From NCBI GenBank assembly GCA_050181465.1, contig JBFXDD010000010.1:65412-129411 (forward strand): 64,000 nt of DNA, in the 5' to 3' direction. Origin of the DNA: JACRLW01 sp050181465. GTDB taxonomy: Bacteria > Planctomycetota > UBA1135 > UBA2386. The notes under the pieces are model-generated. The model saw only the letters and a program-made list of their open reading frames with translations. It was not told where the DNA came from and searched no databases. The translations under genes and the position numbers were made by a program. The stretch's first letter is position 1, and the number at the start of each line of letters is the position of its first letter. Shown here one piece after another: positions 56,458 to 64,000 of this stretch.

Positions 56458-57692
56458 TTACGTCGCTCCGATGGCACTCACTTCTGCTGACGCCGCTGTC
56501 GACGATTCTGGCGGTCGCGTGCACTCTTGGGGCAGCCTTCGCCCAGCGAGTCGAGTCGGCGCATGGCGATCCCTACGTCAGCGACCGTTCGGACGATCTC
56601 GGCCGAGCCGGCATCGTGGGGCACGGACCGGCGTTCATCGGGCGCTTCTTCGGAACCAAGGAGGTGGACGAAGTTCTCGATCCCGACCGTCGCCTGCTGT
56701 GGCTGGAGACCGAGCACTTCGTGATCGGTTCGCGTCTGCCCGTGTATCCGCTCAGCGATGGAGACTCCACACAGCGTGAGAAGTTGCGACAGGAGTTGTC
56801 GCGACTTCGCGAACGACTGCCGAGGATCGAGCGTGACGTGCGTCTGCTCGATCCATGGCTGCGACAGCACTTGTTCGCACAACGCTGTGAGTCGGTCTAC
56901 CGGGACTTCCTCGAAGTGCTTGCGCTTCGCGACGATGCATTTCCGGCGAAGGGGACCGTTCCGGTGGGTGCGACGGACTTCCGCGGCATCGGTCCATGTC
57001 TCGGCATGCGCGGCAAGTTGGTCGTGCTCCTCTTCGCGACGCCCCAGGATCTGTCCAGAGTCTCGATGCAGTTCTTCGGTGAGAGTTGGGTCGCGCCGAC
57101 GGCTCGCGATCTCGGCCACGGCCTTGGATTCTTGGTCGCGGCCGCGGCCGACGAGTCGATCGGCTTGAACGACGACACCGAACTGCACGTGCGGGTCGTC
57201 GACGCCCTCGTGCGTTCGGCGTGCCAAGGGCTGTGTGCCGCGCTGTTCGACGTGCCCGCATGGGCTCGCGTCGGGTTGGCTCTCGAGTTCGTGCGCGCGG
57301 TCGATCCGGATCATCCTGGATTCGATCGTCGAAGCGGACGCATTCTCGGCGAACGGGCGTCGGTCGACTGGACGGAGCACGCGCTCGGGCTGGCGCGACG
57401 CCGCGGCGGGCGCCCGCTCGCCGAGTTGATCCTCGTCCGTGACGAGGCCGAGTTCGGCTTCAACGACCAGGTCGCGTTGTGGTCCAGAGTCGCTTGGCTG
57501 CGGTCGACCCGCCGCGAACAATTCGGGCGGTTCCTTCTCGACCTGAAGCAACCGCTCTGGCCGGGCCCCGGAACTCCCGACTTCGAGCGAGTTCTCGAGC
57601 ACCAGTCGACGACCCTACATCGCTGCTTCCAGGTCGAATCCGCCGACGATCTCGATGAGCAGTGGCGGCGAGCGCATCGCTCCGGCGGCTGA
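56454..57692 (+). CDS. exported pseudo-peptidase-like protein, paralogue 3
   Basis: 412 residues, exactly the length of its upstream paralogue. ATG 56454 overlaps the previous stop, and GGAGG lies 7-9 bases upstream inside the previous gene. Signal peptide ends A-F-A before Q31. It has the W-L-E-T-E-H-F-V-I-G block, L-D-P-W-L-R-Q-H, the strand V-V-L-L-F-A-T-P-Q-D and a V-P-A-W-A-R-V-G-L-A-L-E-F block. Where HExxH is expected the sequence reads H-V-R-V-V-D-A-L, so no zinc site remains. It is closer to paralogue 1 than to paralogue 2. Repeat copy 6 begins 11 bases after its stop. Confidence 0.62.
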   Translation: MITSLRWHSLLLTPLSTILAVACTLGAAFAQRVESAHGDPYVSDRSDDLGRAGIVGHGPAFIGRFFGTKEVDEVLDPDRRLLWLETEHFVIGSRLPVYPLSDGDSTQREKLRQELSRLRERLPRIERDVRLLDPWLRQHLFAQRCESVYRDFLEVLALRDDAFPAKGTVPVGATDFRGIGPCLGMRGKLVVLLFATPQDLSRVSMQFFGESWVAPTARDLGHGLGFLVAAAADESIGLNDDTELHVRVVDALVRSACQGLCAALFDVPAWARVGLALEFVRAVDPDHPGFDRRSGRILGERASVDWTEHALGLARRRGGRPLAELILVRDEAEFGFNDQVALWSRVAWLRSTRREQFGRFLLDLKQPLWPGPGTPDFERVLEHQSTTLHRCFQVESADDLDEQWRRAHRSGG

Positions 57693-57703
57693 TTCCGTCT
57701 GAC

Positions 57704-57877
57704 CCGGGCCGGTCGTGAACGCCTGCTGCGCTCGCCGCAAGTCGCGCCCGGCGGCGTCGCTTCGTCGGCTCCTCCCTGGCAGAGTAGCTACAGCTACGGT
57801 TCGCTGGTCGACCGCCGCAGCTCCTTGCCGGGCATCGACCAGCATCGATCTCGCGACGACGTTCACGAGTGAACCAG
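57704..57877. repeat. palindromic dispersed element, copy 6 (174 bp)
   Basis: Same orientation as copy 1, between convergent genes. It has CCGGGCCGGTCGTGAACGCC at the left and, on the other strand at the right, a diverged end TCACTCGTGAACGTC. The apical stem has decayed (AGAGTAGCT and AGCTACGGT, two mismatches). It ends 13 bases before the stop of upp. Confidence 0.88.
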
Positions 57878-57890
57878 GCGACGTCTGTGA

Positions 57891-58667
57891 TCACACCCAC
57901 GAGTTGGTCAGGAGTTCGCCGAGTCCACCGGCACCGGGGACCACGTAATGGACGTCGGTCAGTCCGCGCTCGAGGTGCGGATGGGTTCCGGGTTCGGTCC
58001 CCTCGACCGCGGGCGCCGAGAGGCCGCGGTCGAAGCGCAGAGTCCACAGGGCGACGTCCTCGGTTGCAGCGAGAACGCGCTGCGTCGCTTCCGGTGTGCA
58101 CATCAGGTGCAGCGCCGCGATCGCGCGCGGTCGGCCGCTGCCCAGCGCTCGATACATTTCGACTGCGCGACAGACCGTGCCGCCGGTCGCGCCCATCGGG
58201 TCCGGGATGACGATCACGGCACCATCGACGTCGCCGCCGATCTTGCTGCCGTCGGCGCGGACGCCGATGACACGTCCCTCGTCGTCGGTCTCGCGCGACA
58301 GGTGCAGGTAGTCGATTCGCACGTTTGCCGGCGGCAAGACCTGGCATGCGAGCTCGTAGCAGGTCTGCGCGGGAAGAATTCCCGCGCGCACCACGGCGCA
58401 GATCACCAACCGCGTCGTTCGGCACAGCGCCTCACCGGTGTAGTAGGCCTGCGGCTCCGTCGCCAGCATGCGAGTCGGCTCGCGAACCTCGATCACCGGG
58501 AAGTGACGGTCGAGCGCGGCCCACAGGAGTCGGGCGTAAGCCAGACGGACCAAACCGGGGACTTCCGCGGTCGAGGTGGTGGGCGCGCCGAGTCGCGCCA
58601 AGGCCGACAGCATCGACGGTTCGGAGAGGATGTGCAGCCGGGGGCCGTAGCGGTGCGCTCGTTCCAT
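57891..58667 (-). CDS. upp: uracil phosphoribosyltransferase-like protein
   Basis: 258 residues from ATG 58667. It has a type I phosphoribosyltransferase fold with P-D-P-M-G-A-T-G-G-T (the canonical UPRTase loop is D-P-M-L-A-T-G-G-S), V-V-R-A-G-I-L-P-A, and a C-terminal V-P-G-A-G-G-L-G. A nucleotide-binding segment I-D-Y-L-H-L-S-R-E-T-D lies before the PRPP loop. It would make UMP from uracil and PRPP. Loop changes and ~50 extra residues suggest a divergent member. It is 77 bases from the divergent hpt gene, a shared salvage locus. Confidence 0.78.
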   Translation of the reverse strand: MERAHRYGPRLHILSEPSMLSALARLGAPTTSTAEVPGLVRLAYARLLWAALDRHFPVIEVREPTRMLATEPQAYYTGEALCRTTRLVICAVVRAGILPAQTCYELACQVLPPANVRIDYLHLSRETDDEGRVIGVRADGSKIGGDVDGAVIVIPDPMGATGGTVCRAVEMYRALGSGRPRAIAALHLMCTPEATQRVLAATEDVALWTLRFDRGLSAPAVEGTEPGTHPHLERGLTDVHYVVPGAGGLGELLTNSWV

Positions 58668-58743
58668 CGACACAGCGTACCTTGACTCCCTCGCGGAGTT
58701 CGCGAGCATCGGGCCCTTGCAACCCGACCGCCAGCCAGACCGC

Positions 58744-59268
58744 GTGCCCGCCTTCGAGGTTCTCATCCCCCGCGATCGCATCCTGCGTCGCACTCGTCAG
58801 CTTGCCGACGAGATTCGTCGGCGGTTCCCCGACCCGCATGCACTCTGTGTCGTCGCCGTGATCGAGGGCGCTCGCACGTTCTGCCGCACCTTGCTCGCCG
58901 AGCTCGGTCCGGGAATCGCGATGCACGAGATCCGAGCGAAGAGCTATGTCGGTACGGAGTCCAGCGGCGTGGTGAATCTCGGCCCGGTGGAGTTCGAGAT
59001 CGCGGGTCGCGACGTGTTGATCGTGGAAGACATCGTCGATACGGGAAGGACGATCGAACGTCTGCGACGTGAGTTCGGAACCCGCGAGGCGCGCAGCGTC
59101 AGCGTCGTGACGCTGCTGAGCAAACCGTCGCGGCGAGAAGTCGCCGTCGAGATCGACTGGATCGGCTTCGAGATCGCCGACCGCTTCGTGATCGGCTTCG
59201 GTCTGGACTTCGACGGTCGTTACCGGGAACTGCCGGACGTCGCCGTGTTCGACCCCGCACTCGCCTGA
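58744..59268 (+). CDS. hpt: hypoxanthine (guanine) phosphoribosyltransferase
   Basis: 174 residues from GTG 58744, with E-V-L-I-P-R-D-R-I near the N terminus as in the family; a TTG start at 58717 is possible. The PRPP-binding loop is V-L-I-V-E-D-I-V-D-T-G-R-T. K-S-Y-V-G-T-E-S and a C-terminal D-R-F-V-I-G-F-G-L-D-F are typical of Hpt. It salvages hypoxanthine or guanine. The last 49 bases overlap the convergent S46 peptidase gene. Confidence 0.88.
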   Translation: MPAFEVLIPRDRILRRTRQLADEIRRRFPDPHALCVVAVIEGARTFCRTLLAELGPGIAMHEIRAKSYVGTESSGVVNLGPVEFEIAGRDVLIVEDIVDTGRTIERLRREFGTREARSVSVVTLLSKPSRREVAVEIDWIGFEIADRFVIGFGLDFDGRYRELPDVAVFDPALA

Positions 59269-61412
59269 GCCGTCGCCGTCGTCTCGATCCCGACCTCGCG
59301 CAGCAATCGCGGCGCCGGGAGGACCGACTCCAGGCACCATAGGACGTAGCGGATATCGACGCTGACGTTGCGCGATCGCGCCGCATTCCAGCCGAAGTCA
59401 CCGGCGACGTTCTCGAAGACGCGGTCGAAGTTCAGGCCCACGAGTTCGCCGCGACCGTTGATGACGCACGATCCGGAGTTGCCGCCCGTGGTGTCGCCGT
59501 CGCTGAGGAAGCAGACGGGTACGTCGCCGATGCGCGGGTCGAAGAAGCGGCTCTTCGTGCGCGTCTCGGCCGCCTTTCGCAAGGCGGCCGGTGCGTCGAA
59601 AGGCTCGGCGCCGGTGTGCTTGGCCAAGAGACCCGCAACGGTGGTGTGCGGCGTGTAGTACGCGCCGTCCTTCGGCGAGTAGCCCTTCACGTTGGCGATC
59701 GAGACCCGCAGCGTGCTGTTCGCGTCCGGGTAGAACGATGCGCCTCGCCATTCCTCCTGCGCGAGGATCCAGCGACGACCGACATCGAGTCGACGGCCGT
59801 CGAACTCCAGAGCGCGACGACCGGCGGCGTCGCGTTCCGCGGCGAAGCCGAGGCAGAGCTTCACCAGCGGGTCCGTGCTCGCGGCGACCGCGTCGCGACC
59901 GCCTCGAACCAGTTGCAATCGCCCGTCCGCAGTGCGAAGGGGTGAGTTCGCGAACAGGCGTTGCACGACGCCGATCGTCGCATCCCGCGTGCGGGGCGAG
60001 AGCGCTGCTCGACCTTCGAACTCGTTCGTGTCGTCGAGTCGGCGAACCTCGTTGAGCAGGATGGTCAGGATCGGGAGCTGCACCTCGTCGAAGTCGACCC
60101 AATCTTGGTCGCTCTGCACTCGCTTGGCTTGGCTGTCGGTCAGTTCCGCGGCGGCGTCGCGATCGGCGGCAAAGCTCACGAGGTCGACGAGCGAGCGCAG
60201 CGAGGGGGCGATCCGTGGCGAGAGGACGAGTCCGAGCACGAGATCCTTGACGGTCGTCTTCTGCTCCTCGGTATCGAGTGCCGCCAATTCGTCGAGCACC
60301 GCGCCGTGGCGGGCCCGCCGCGACGGATCGGCGGCGAGCCATTCGCGGAACAGCGCCTCTTCGGCACGCTTGCGATCCACGACACCGTTCCGAGCCAGCC
60401 CGGCGACCATGCCTGCGGCGTTCTTCTGAACGTTCGCGAGACTCTTGATCGTGCTCGCGTAGCGGAGTTGTTCGGCGTCACCTGCCTTCGCCTTGGCTTC
60501 GAGCACGGCGATGATCCGAGTCAGGAGGTCGAGTCGTAACGGGTAGTAGATGCCCTCACGGTCGCTGACCGCGACAGAACTCTCGTAGCGCTCGGTGCGT
60601 CCGGGGTAGCCCAGGATGAGGACGAGGTCGTCCGTGTTCACGCCTTCGCTGCTCACCTTGAGCCAGTGCTGGGGTCGGAACGGGACGTTGTCGGCATGGA
60701 AGCCGCGCGGCGAACCATCCGGAGCGGCATAGGCTCGGAAGAAGGTGAAGTCGCCGGTGTGGCGCGGCCACTCCCAGTTGTCGACTTCGCCGCCGTACTC
60801 GCCGATCGAACGCGGCGGCGCGTACACGAGGCGGACGTCGGTGAGTCGCGTGCGGTGGTAGAGGTGGTATTCCTTGCCCTCGAGAAAGGAGGCGACGCTG
60901 CAGGTCGTGTGCGGTGCCTTCTCGCCTTCGGCGATCAGCTCAGCAATCACGGCCTGCGTTCGCTGGGACCGTTCGACCGCCGACTTCGCTTCCGCCTGGG
61001 CCGCATGGACCTTGGCGGTCACGTCCTCGATCCGTCGCACGACGAACACCACCATCCCCGGGGCCGGTAGTTCTGCATCCTTGGACGCGGCGACGAAGCC
61101 ATCGCGAAGGTAGTTCTTCTCGGGCGTGCTGAGTTGGTTCACTGCCCCGAAGCCACAGTGGTGATTCGTGACGACCAGCCCCTCGGGAGAACAGAACGAA
61201 GCGCTGCAACCACCGATCTGCACGGCCGCGGACAGCACGCCGCCCCGCTCCGGATGCCAGAACTCGTCGCGGTTCAGTTGCATGCCGCGCGCCTCGAGCG
61301 CAGCCCAGTTCATGGCTCGGACCTGTTGCGGGAGCCACTGACCCTCATCGGGCGACGCGGCGAGTCCGAGCACGGCGAGGATCGGCAAGGCGGCGGTGAG
61401 TTTGGTGTTCAT
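59220..61412 (-). CDS. S46-family dipeptidyl-peptidase (DPP11-like residue)
   Basis: 730 residues, the family length. Catalytic elements are V-T-N-H-H-C-G (residues 81-87), Y-G-G-E-V-D-N-W-E-W-P (catalytic Asp block) and G-G-N-S-G-S near the C terminus. The family motif R-N-V-S-V-D-I-R-Y-V-L-W is present. The residue 18 positions after the catalytic Ser is Arg, which, if I recall the Porphyromonas enzymes correctly, separates acidic-residue-specific DPP11 (Arg) from DPP7 (Gly). The N terminus has a hydrophobic signal (A-A-L-P-I-L-A-V-L-G-L-A-A) without A-Q at the end. It removes dipeptides from peptides in the periplasm or on the surface. Confidence 0.88.
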   Translation of the reverse strand: MNTKLTAALPILAVLGLAASPDEGQWLPQQVRAMNWAALEARGMQLNRDEFWHPERGGVLSAAVQIGGCSASFCSPEGLVVTNHHCGFGAVNQLSTPEKNYLRDGFVAASKDAELPAPGMVVFVVRRIEDVTAKVHAAQAEAKSAVERSQRTQAVIAELIAEGEKAPHTTCSVASFLEGKEYHLYHRTRLTDVRLVYAPPRSIGEYGGEVDNWEWPRHTGDFTFFRAYAAPDGSPRGFHADNVPFRPQHWLKVSSEGVNTDDLVLILGYPGRTERYESSVAVSDREGIYYPLRLDLLTRIIAVLEAKAKAGDAEQLRYASTIKSLANVQKNAAGMVAGLARNGVVDRKRAEEALFREWLAADPSRRARHGAVLDELAALDTEEQKTTVKDLVLGLVLSPRIAPSLRSLVDLVSFAADRDAAAELTDSQAKRVQSDQDWVDFDEVQLPILTILLNEVRRLDDTNEFEGRAALSPRTRDATIGVVQRLFANSPLRTADGRLQLVRGGRDAVAASTDPLVKLCLGFAAERDAAGRRALEFDGRRLDVGRRWILAQEEWRGASFYPDANSTLRVSIANVKGYSPKDGAYYTPHTTVAGLLAKHTGAEPFDAPAALRKAAETRTKSRFFDPRIGDVPVCFLSDGDTTGGNSGSCVINGRGELVGLNFDRVFENVAGDFGWNAARSRNVSVDIRYVLWCLESVLPAPRLLREVGIETTATAQASAGSNTATSGSSR

Positions 61413-61472
61413 GGTGGGGAGTTCGCCGTCGCACCTTATCGCTGCCGCGCGCACCCGGCTATCGTCCGGGCC

Positions 61473-63299
61473 GTGATCGACGCCCTTCGCGCAGTCCTGT
61501 CGTCCCGTTTCGCAATGGTCGTGCTCGGCGGTCTCGCGATCGCCGGCGGGACCGCATCGGCGCAGAACTCCACGCGAAAGCTGCGCGCCGAGCCGTCGGA
61601 ACTGGCCGGTCGCGCCGGGGCCGCTGTCGGCTTTGGGGACTCGCTGGAGGTCGCACTGGCCAGTGCGCAGGAAAGTGGTCGGCGGGTGTTCTGGTATGTG
61701 CCGACCCTTCGGAACTCACCGATGGACCGCAAGGTCGAGCTCGATCGAATGATGGCCGCCGGCCCGTTCTCCTGGTCGGCGGTCACCGATCTGCTCGCCG
61801 AGCGGTTCGTCGTCGTCAAGGCGGTGCCGAACGCCGCCCTCGCCCGTGAGTACGGACTCACTCCCGTCGGGTTCATCGAACCGGGATTCCTCGTGCTGGA
61901 TGCCGGCGGGGCGGTCCTCGATCGCGTCGATCAGATCACGACCTTGTCGCCGCGATGGTTCGTCGATCGCCTCGGCGCATCGTTGGCGAAGGACGACGAG
62001 GCGCTCAGCAAGGCCCTGACCGCCGTCACCCTGCTCGAACGATTGGCGGTCGGCGATGTCGAGGATGCCCCTTCGGCGCTCCGCGCGTTCGCCGACGGCG
62101 CGCGGCGATGGTGGGGCGGCGACGAAGTTGCTGCCGAGGCGATCTGGCGTGACTTGACCGAGGACTCGGCGGCGAGTCCGTGGGCGGCGAAAGCGGCTGC
62201 GGAGATGGAGGGGCATGGACCGCTCACCCACGGCTTCGAGATCCCATGGTCGCCGCTGCCGGACGGCCTTCGCCGCGGCCCGGCGGTGGCCGGGACCCAG
62301 GCGAGCGAGGGCGTATTCACGCCGGCGCAATTGGCTGCGAGTGCGTTGCGCTTCTTCGCGACACAGCAGCGCAGCCACGGCGGATTCGTCGACAGCCGGT
62401 ACGACTTCGGCGGTACCGACAGTCTGCCGAACGTCTGGGTGGCGATCACCGCGCTGGCCGGTCTCGCCGCGTTGGAGCTTCAGCCCGGATCGACGGGGGA
62501 CGAGCGTGAACTCGCGGGCCGGATCTCGGCTCGTGCGCTCGACTACGTCGAGGATGAGAAGCACCTGGCACTCGAGGATCGCGACGAGCTGATCTGGGCG
62601 CACATCTATTGCGCGCGATTCGGTGTCGGAATGCTGGAGCGAGGCGCCCCGGATCTCGCCGATCGAGCCCGTGCCCTCGTGCAGCGATCGGTGGCCGGCA
62701 TGGTCCTACTCCAGCCCGAGAGCGGTGCCTGGTTTCACGAGTACGCCAATCCCTTCGTCATCGCATCGTGTCTCTTGGCACTCGATGAAGCGCGACGGGT
62801 AGATGTCCTCTCGCCGCAGGCGGTGATCGATCGCGGCGTGCTCGCGTTGCTTCGCTGTCGTGCGGAGAACGGGGCATACAGCTACGGCTACTCCGCACGC
62901 GGCAAGCCGCGAGCGGCGGTCGAGGGCGGAGTCGGTCGCATGCCGCACGCGGAGCTCGCCCTCTTGCGGAGCGGACATGGCTCAGCGGACGCGATGCAGC
63001 GAGCCATCGAAGCTTCCTTCGAGTGGCACGACGAACTCGCGAAGGTTCGCAAGTACGACGACCACGCCAGTCGCCACGGCTACGGCGGCTTCTTCTTCTG
63101 GTTCGATGTCCTCGCGCGCACCGAGGCGATCGCTGCGCTCGCCGACGGCGAGTCCCGAAGTCGTTACGTCGAGCGCCAGCGCGAGCAGATCCTTGCCCTA
63201 CCCGAGATCGACGGTTGCTTCGTCGACAGTCACGAACTCGGCCGGGTCTACGGAACCGCCATGGCACATCTCTGTCTCGGCCGCCTCGATCTGCGCTGA
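61473..63299 (+). CDS. exported thioredoxin-like / terpenoid-cyclase-like fusion protein
   Basis: 608 residues from GTG 61473 (ATG 61515 also possible). Signal peptide ends A-S-A before Q31. Residues ~50-170 look like a thioredoxin fold (R-R-V-F-W-Y-V-P-T, F-V-V-V-K-A-V-P-N, P-G-F-L-V-L-D) with the C-x-x-C position replaced by non-cysteine residues (T-L-R-N-S-P-M). From ~275 to the end the protein is an alpha/alpha barrel with Q-R-S-H-G-G-F, E-S-G-A-W-F, A-E-N-G-A-Y-S-Y-G-Y and Y-G-G-F-F-F-W-F-D repeats, as in prenyltransferase and squalene-cyclase-like proteins. Such fusions are found in Planctomycetota; the role is unknown. It is related in fold to the MoxR-operon gene at 35326. Confidence 0.62.
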   Translation: MIDALRAVLSSRFAMVVLGGLAIAGGTASAQNSTRKLRAEPSELAGRAGAAVGFGDSLEVALASAQESGRRVFWYVPTLRNSPMDRKVELDRMMAAGPFSWSAVTDLLAERFVVVKAVPNAALAREYGLTPVGFIEPGFLVLDAGGAVLDRVDQITTLSPRWFVDRLGASLAKDDEALSKALTAVTLLERLAVGDVEDAPSALRAFADGARRWWGGDEVAAEAIWRDLTEDSAASPWAAKAAAEMEGHGPLTHGFEIPWSPLPDGLRRGPAVAGTQASEGVFTPAQLAASALRFFATQQRSHGGFVDSRYDFGGTDSLPNVWVAITALAGLAALELQPGSTGDERELAGRISARALDYVEDEKHLALEDRDELIWAHIYCARFGVGMLERGAPDLADRARALVQRSVAGMVLLQPESGAWFHEYANPFVIASCLLALDEARRVDVLSPQAVIDRGVLALLRCRAENGAYSYGYSARGKPRAAVEGGVGRMPHAELALLRSGHGSADAMQRAIEASFEWHDELAKVRKYDDHASRHGYGGFFFWFDVLARTEAIAALADGESRSRYVERQREQILALPEIDGCFVDSHELGRVYGTAMAHLCLGRLDLR

Positions 63300-63322
63300 G
63301 TGCGCGTCGAGCGTGCCTGTGT

Positions 63323-64000
63323 TCAGCGCTTCTCGCCGCCGCCGCTTGCGGTCTTCTGCTTGTGATGCGCGAGGATCGCGTCGGCGACCGCGCGTGCCTT
63401 CACTTCGATGCCCTCGGGTGTCATGTGACCGGCGTCGATGAACAGCTCGTTGCGCTTGCCGGTCAGCATGACGTCGAGATCGACCAGGAGCGCATAGGCG
63501 CTGAGCTCCGATTCGTACAGTTGTCGCGTGAACTTCGCGAAGACTCCCATGATCTCGCTGTCACGGCCGACGAAAGGCAGATTCTGGTCCGTCGCGTGGG
63601 GCATCGTGACGATGACCGGTGTCGCGCCCCGAAGCAGACTCAACTCGGCGATGGTTCGTAGATTGCGGACGAAAGGGGCGAACTGGCTGGGATCGGTCTC
63701 GTCGACGCGCCAGAACCCCTTCATCGTGGCAGGTGCGATCGCTGCCCACGCCGGCTGACTCGAGAGCTTCTCGGCGATCCATCGATAAACGACGCTCGCA
63801 CGCAGGAGCCATGCGTCCGGCGCGATCGGCGGATCGAAGACCTTGAAGACGTGACTGTAGTCGGAGCGGAAGACGTTCGGGTGCGCATGGAGTGCGCGTG
63901 CATCGTTCCAGCCGTGCAGCACGACCACGTAGTCCGGTCGGTAATCGACGACGTTGAGAACGAAGTTGGCCAGCGTGTGCGCGGAGGTCCAGAAGCCGTG
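63323..64000 (-). CDS. SGNH/GDSL-type hydrolase, partial
   Basis: The frame runs off the right edge, so the N terminus is missing. SGNH blocks III and V are visible: L-H-G-W-N-D (G-x-N-D type) and D-A-G-H-M-T-P-E-G (catalytic D-x-x-H). Between them a strand P-V-I-V-T-M-P-H-A fits this fold. It would be a serine esterase or acetylesterase acting on lipids or glycans. It converges on the fusion gene with a 23-base gap. Confidence 0.78.
   Translation of the reverse strand, partial: HGFWTSAHTLANFVLNVVDYRPDYVVVLHGWNDARALHAHPNVFRSDYSHVFKVFDPPIAPDAWLLRASVVYRWIAEKLSSQPAWAAIAPATMKGFWRVDETDPSQFAPFVRNLRTIAELSLLRGATPVIVTMPHATDQNLPFVGRDSEIMGVFAKFTRQLYESELSAYALLVDLDVMLTGKRNELFIDAGHMTPEGIEVKARAVADAILAHHKQKTASGGGEKR

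Overview
High-GC bacterial DNA, most likely from a member of the Planctomycetota recovered by metagenome assembly. The case for Planctomycetota is an inference from gene content: a secreted protein joining a CxxCH haem site, leucine-rich repeats and a YHS-like metal domain (8726-9946); a MoxR / DUF58 / BatA-like / von Willebrand A / DUF4175 / PQQ-propeller operon (29238-47862); two secreted squalene-cyclase-repeat proteins; and menaquinone synthesis by the futalosine route (mqnB, mqnD). No rRNA is present to fix the class. Two 100-N gaps (15266-15365, 18526-18625) are each flanked by identical 127-base copies of the same sequence. They are scaffolding artefacts, and the two genes they seem to break (gcvP, corA) become intact when the duplicate is collapsed.

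Layout. 1-269: end of a DUF1579 gene. 277-6957 (minus): tightly overlapping six-gene operon with an L-2-hydroxyglutarate oxidase, glucose-1-phosphate cytidylyltransferase, NAD-dependent epimerase and three TylC3-like C-methyltransferases, probably for a CDP-activated branched sugar. 7045-8543 (plus): mqnB-mqnD. 8726-13k: secreted haem/LRR/YHS protein, tRNA-Arg, thioesterase, secreted propeller-like protein, pseudouridine synthase. 12860-19979: glycine decarboxylase gcvP, secreted esterase, CorA transporter, RsmE. 20178-21537: small membrane protein and a diguanylate cyclase. 21652-25215: promoter and the classical rpsB-tsf-pyrH-frr translation cluster, then tRNA-Lys. 25316-29076: Trm112-like protein, PpiD-like anchored protein, Fe superoxide dismutase. 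29238-47862 (minus): nine-gene MoxR operon encoding a presumed envelope-stress or envelope-assembly machine. 48043-49713 (minus): eno and an FtsB/DivIC-like gene. 49959-57692: three paralogous exported proteins that look like inactivated MA-clan peptidases, a Gly-rich exported protein, a di-haem peroxidase-like protein and TatD. 57891-63299: upp, hpt, an S46 dipeptidyl-peptidase and a thioredoxin-like/terpenoid-cyclase-like fusion. 63323-64000: partial SGNH hydrolase.

Most interesting new structure: a family of six dispersed palindromic elements, 173-174 bp long (one 82-bp deletion form), at 8551, 11973, 20037, 25623, 28305 and 57704. They share ~20-bp terminal inverted repeats and fold end to end into a long hairpin with a conserved apical stem. 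Every copy sits just after the 3' end of a gene, and every convergent gene pair in the window with room for one has exactly one. Base-pair-preserving changes between copies suggest that the folded form matters. A second signal is that 13 of 14 predicted exported proteins have a glutamine directly after the presumed signal-peptidase site.
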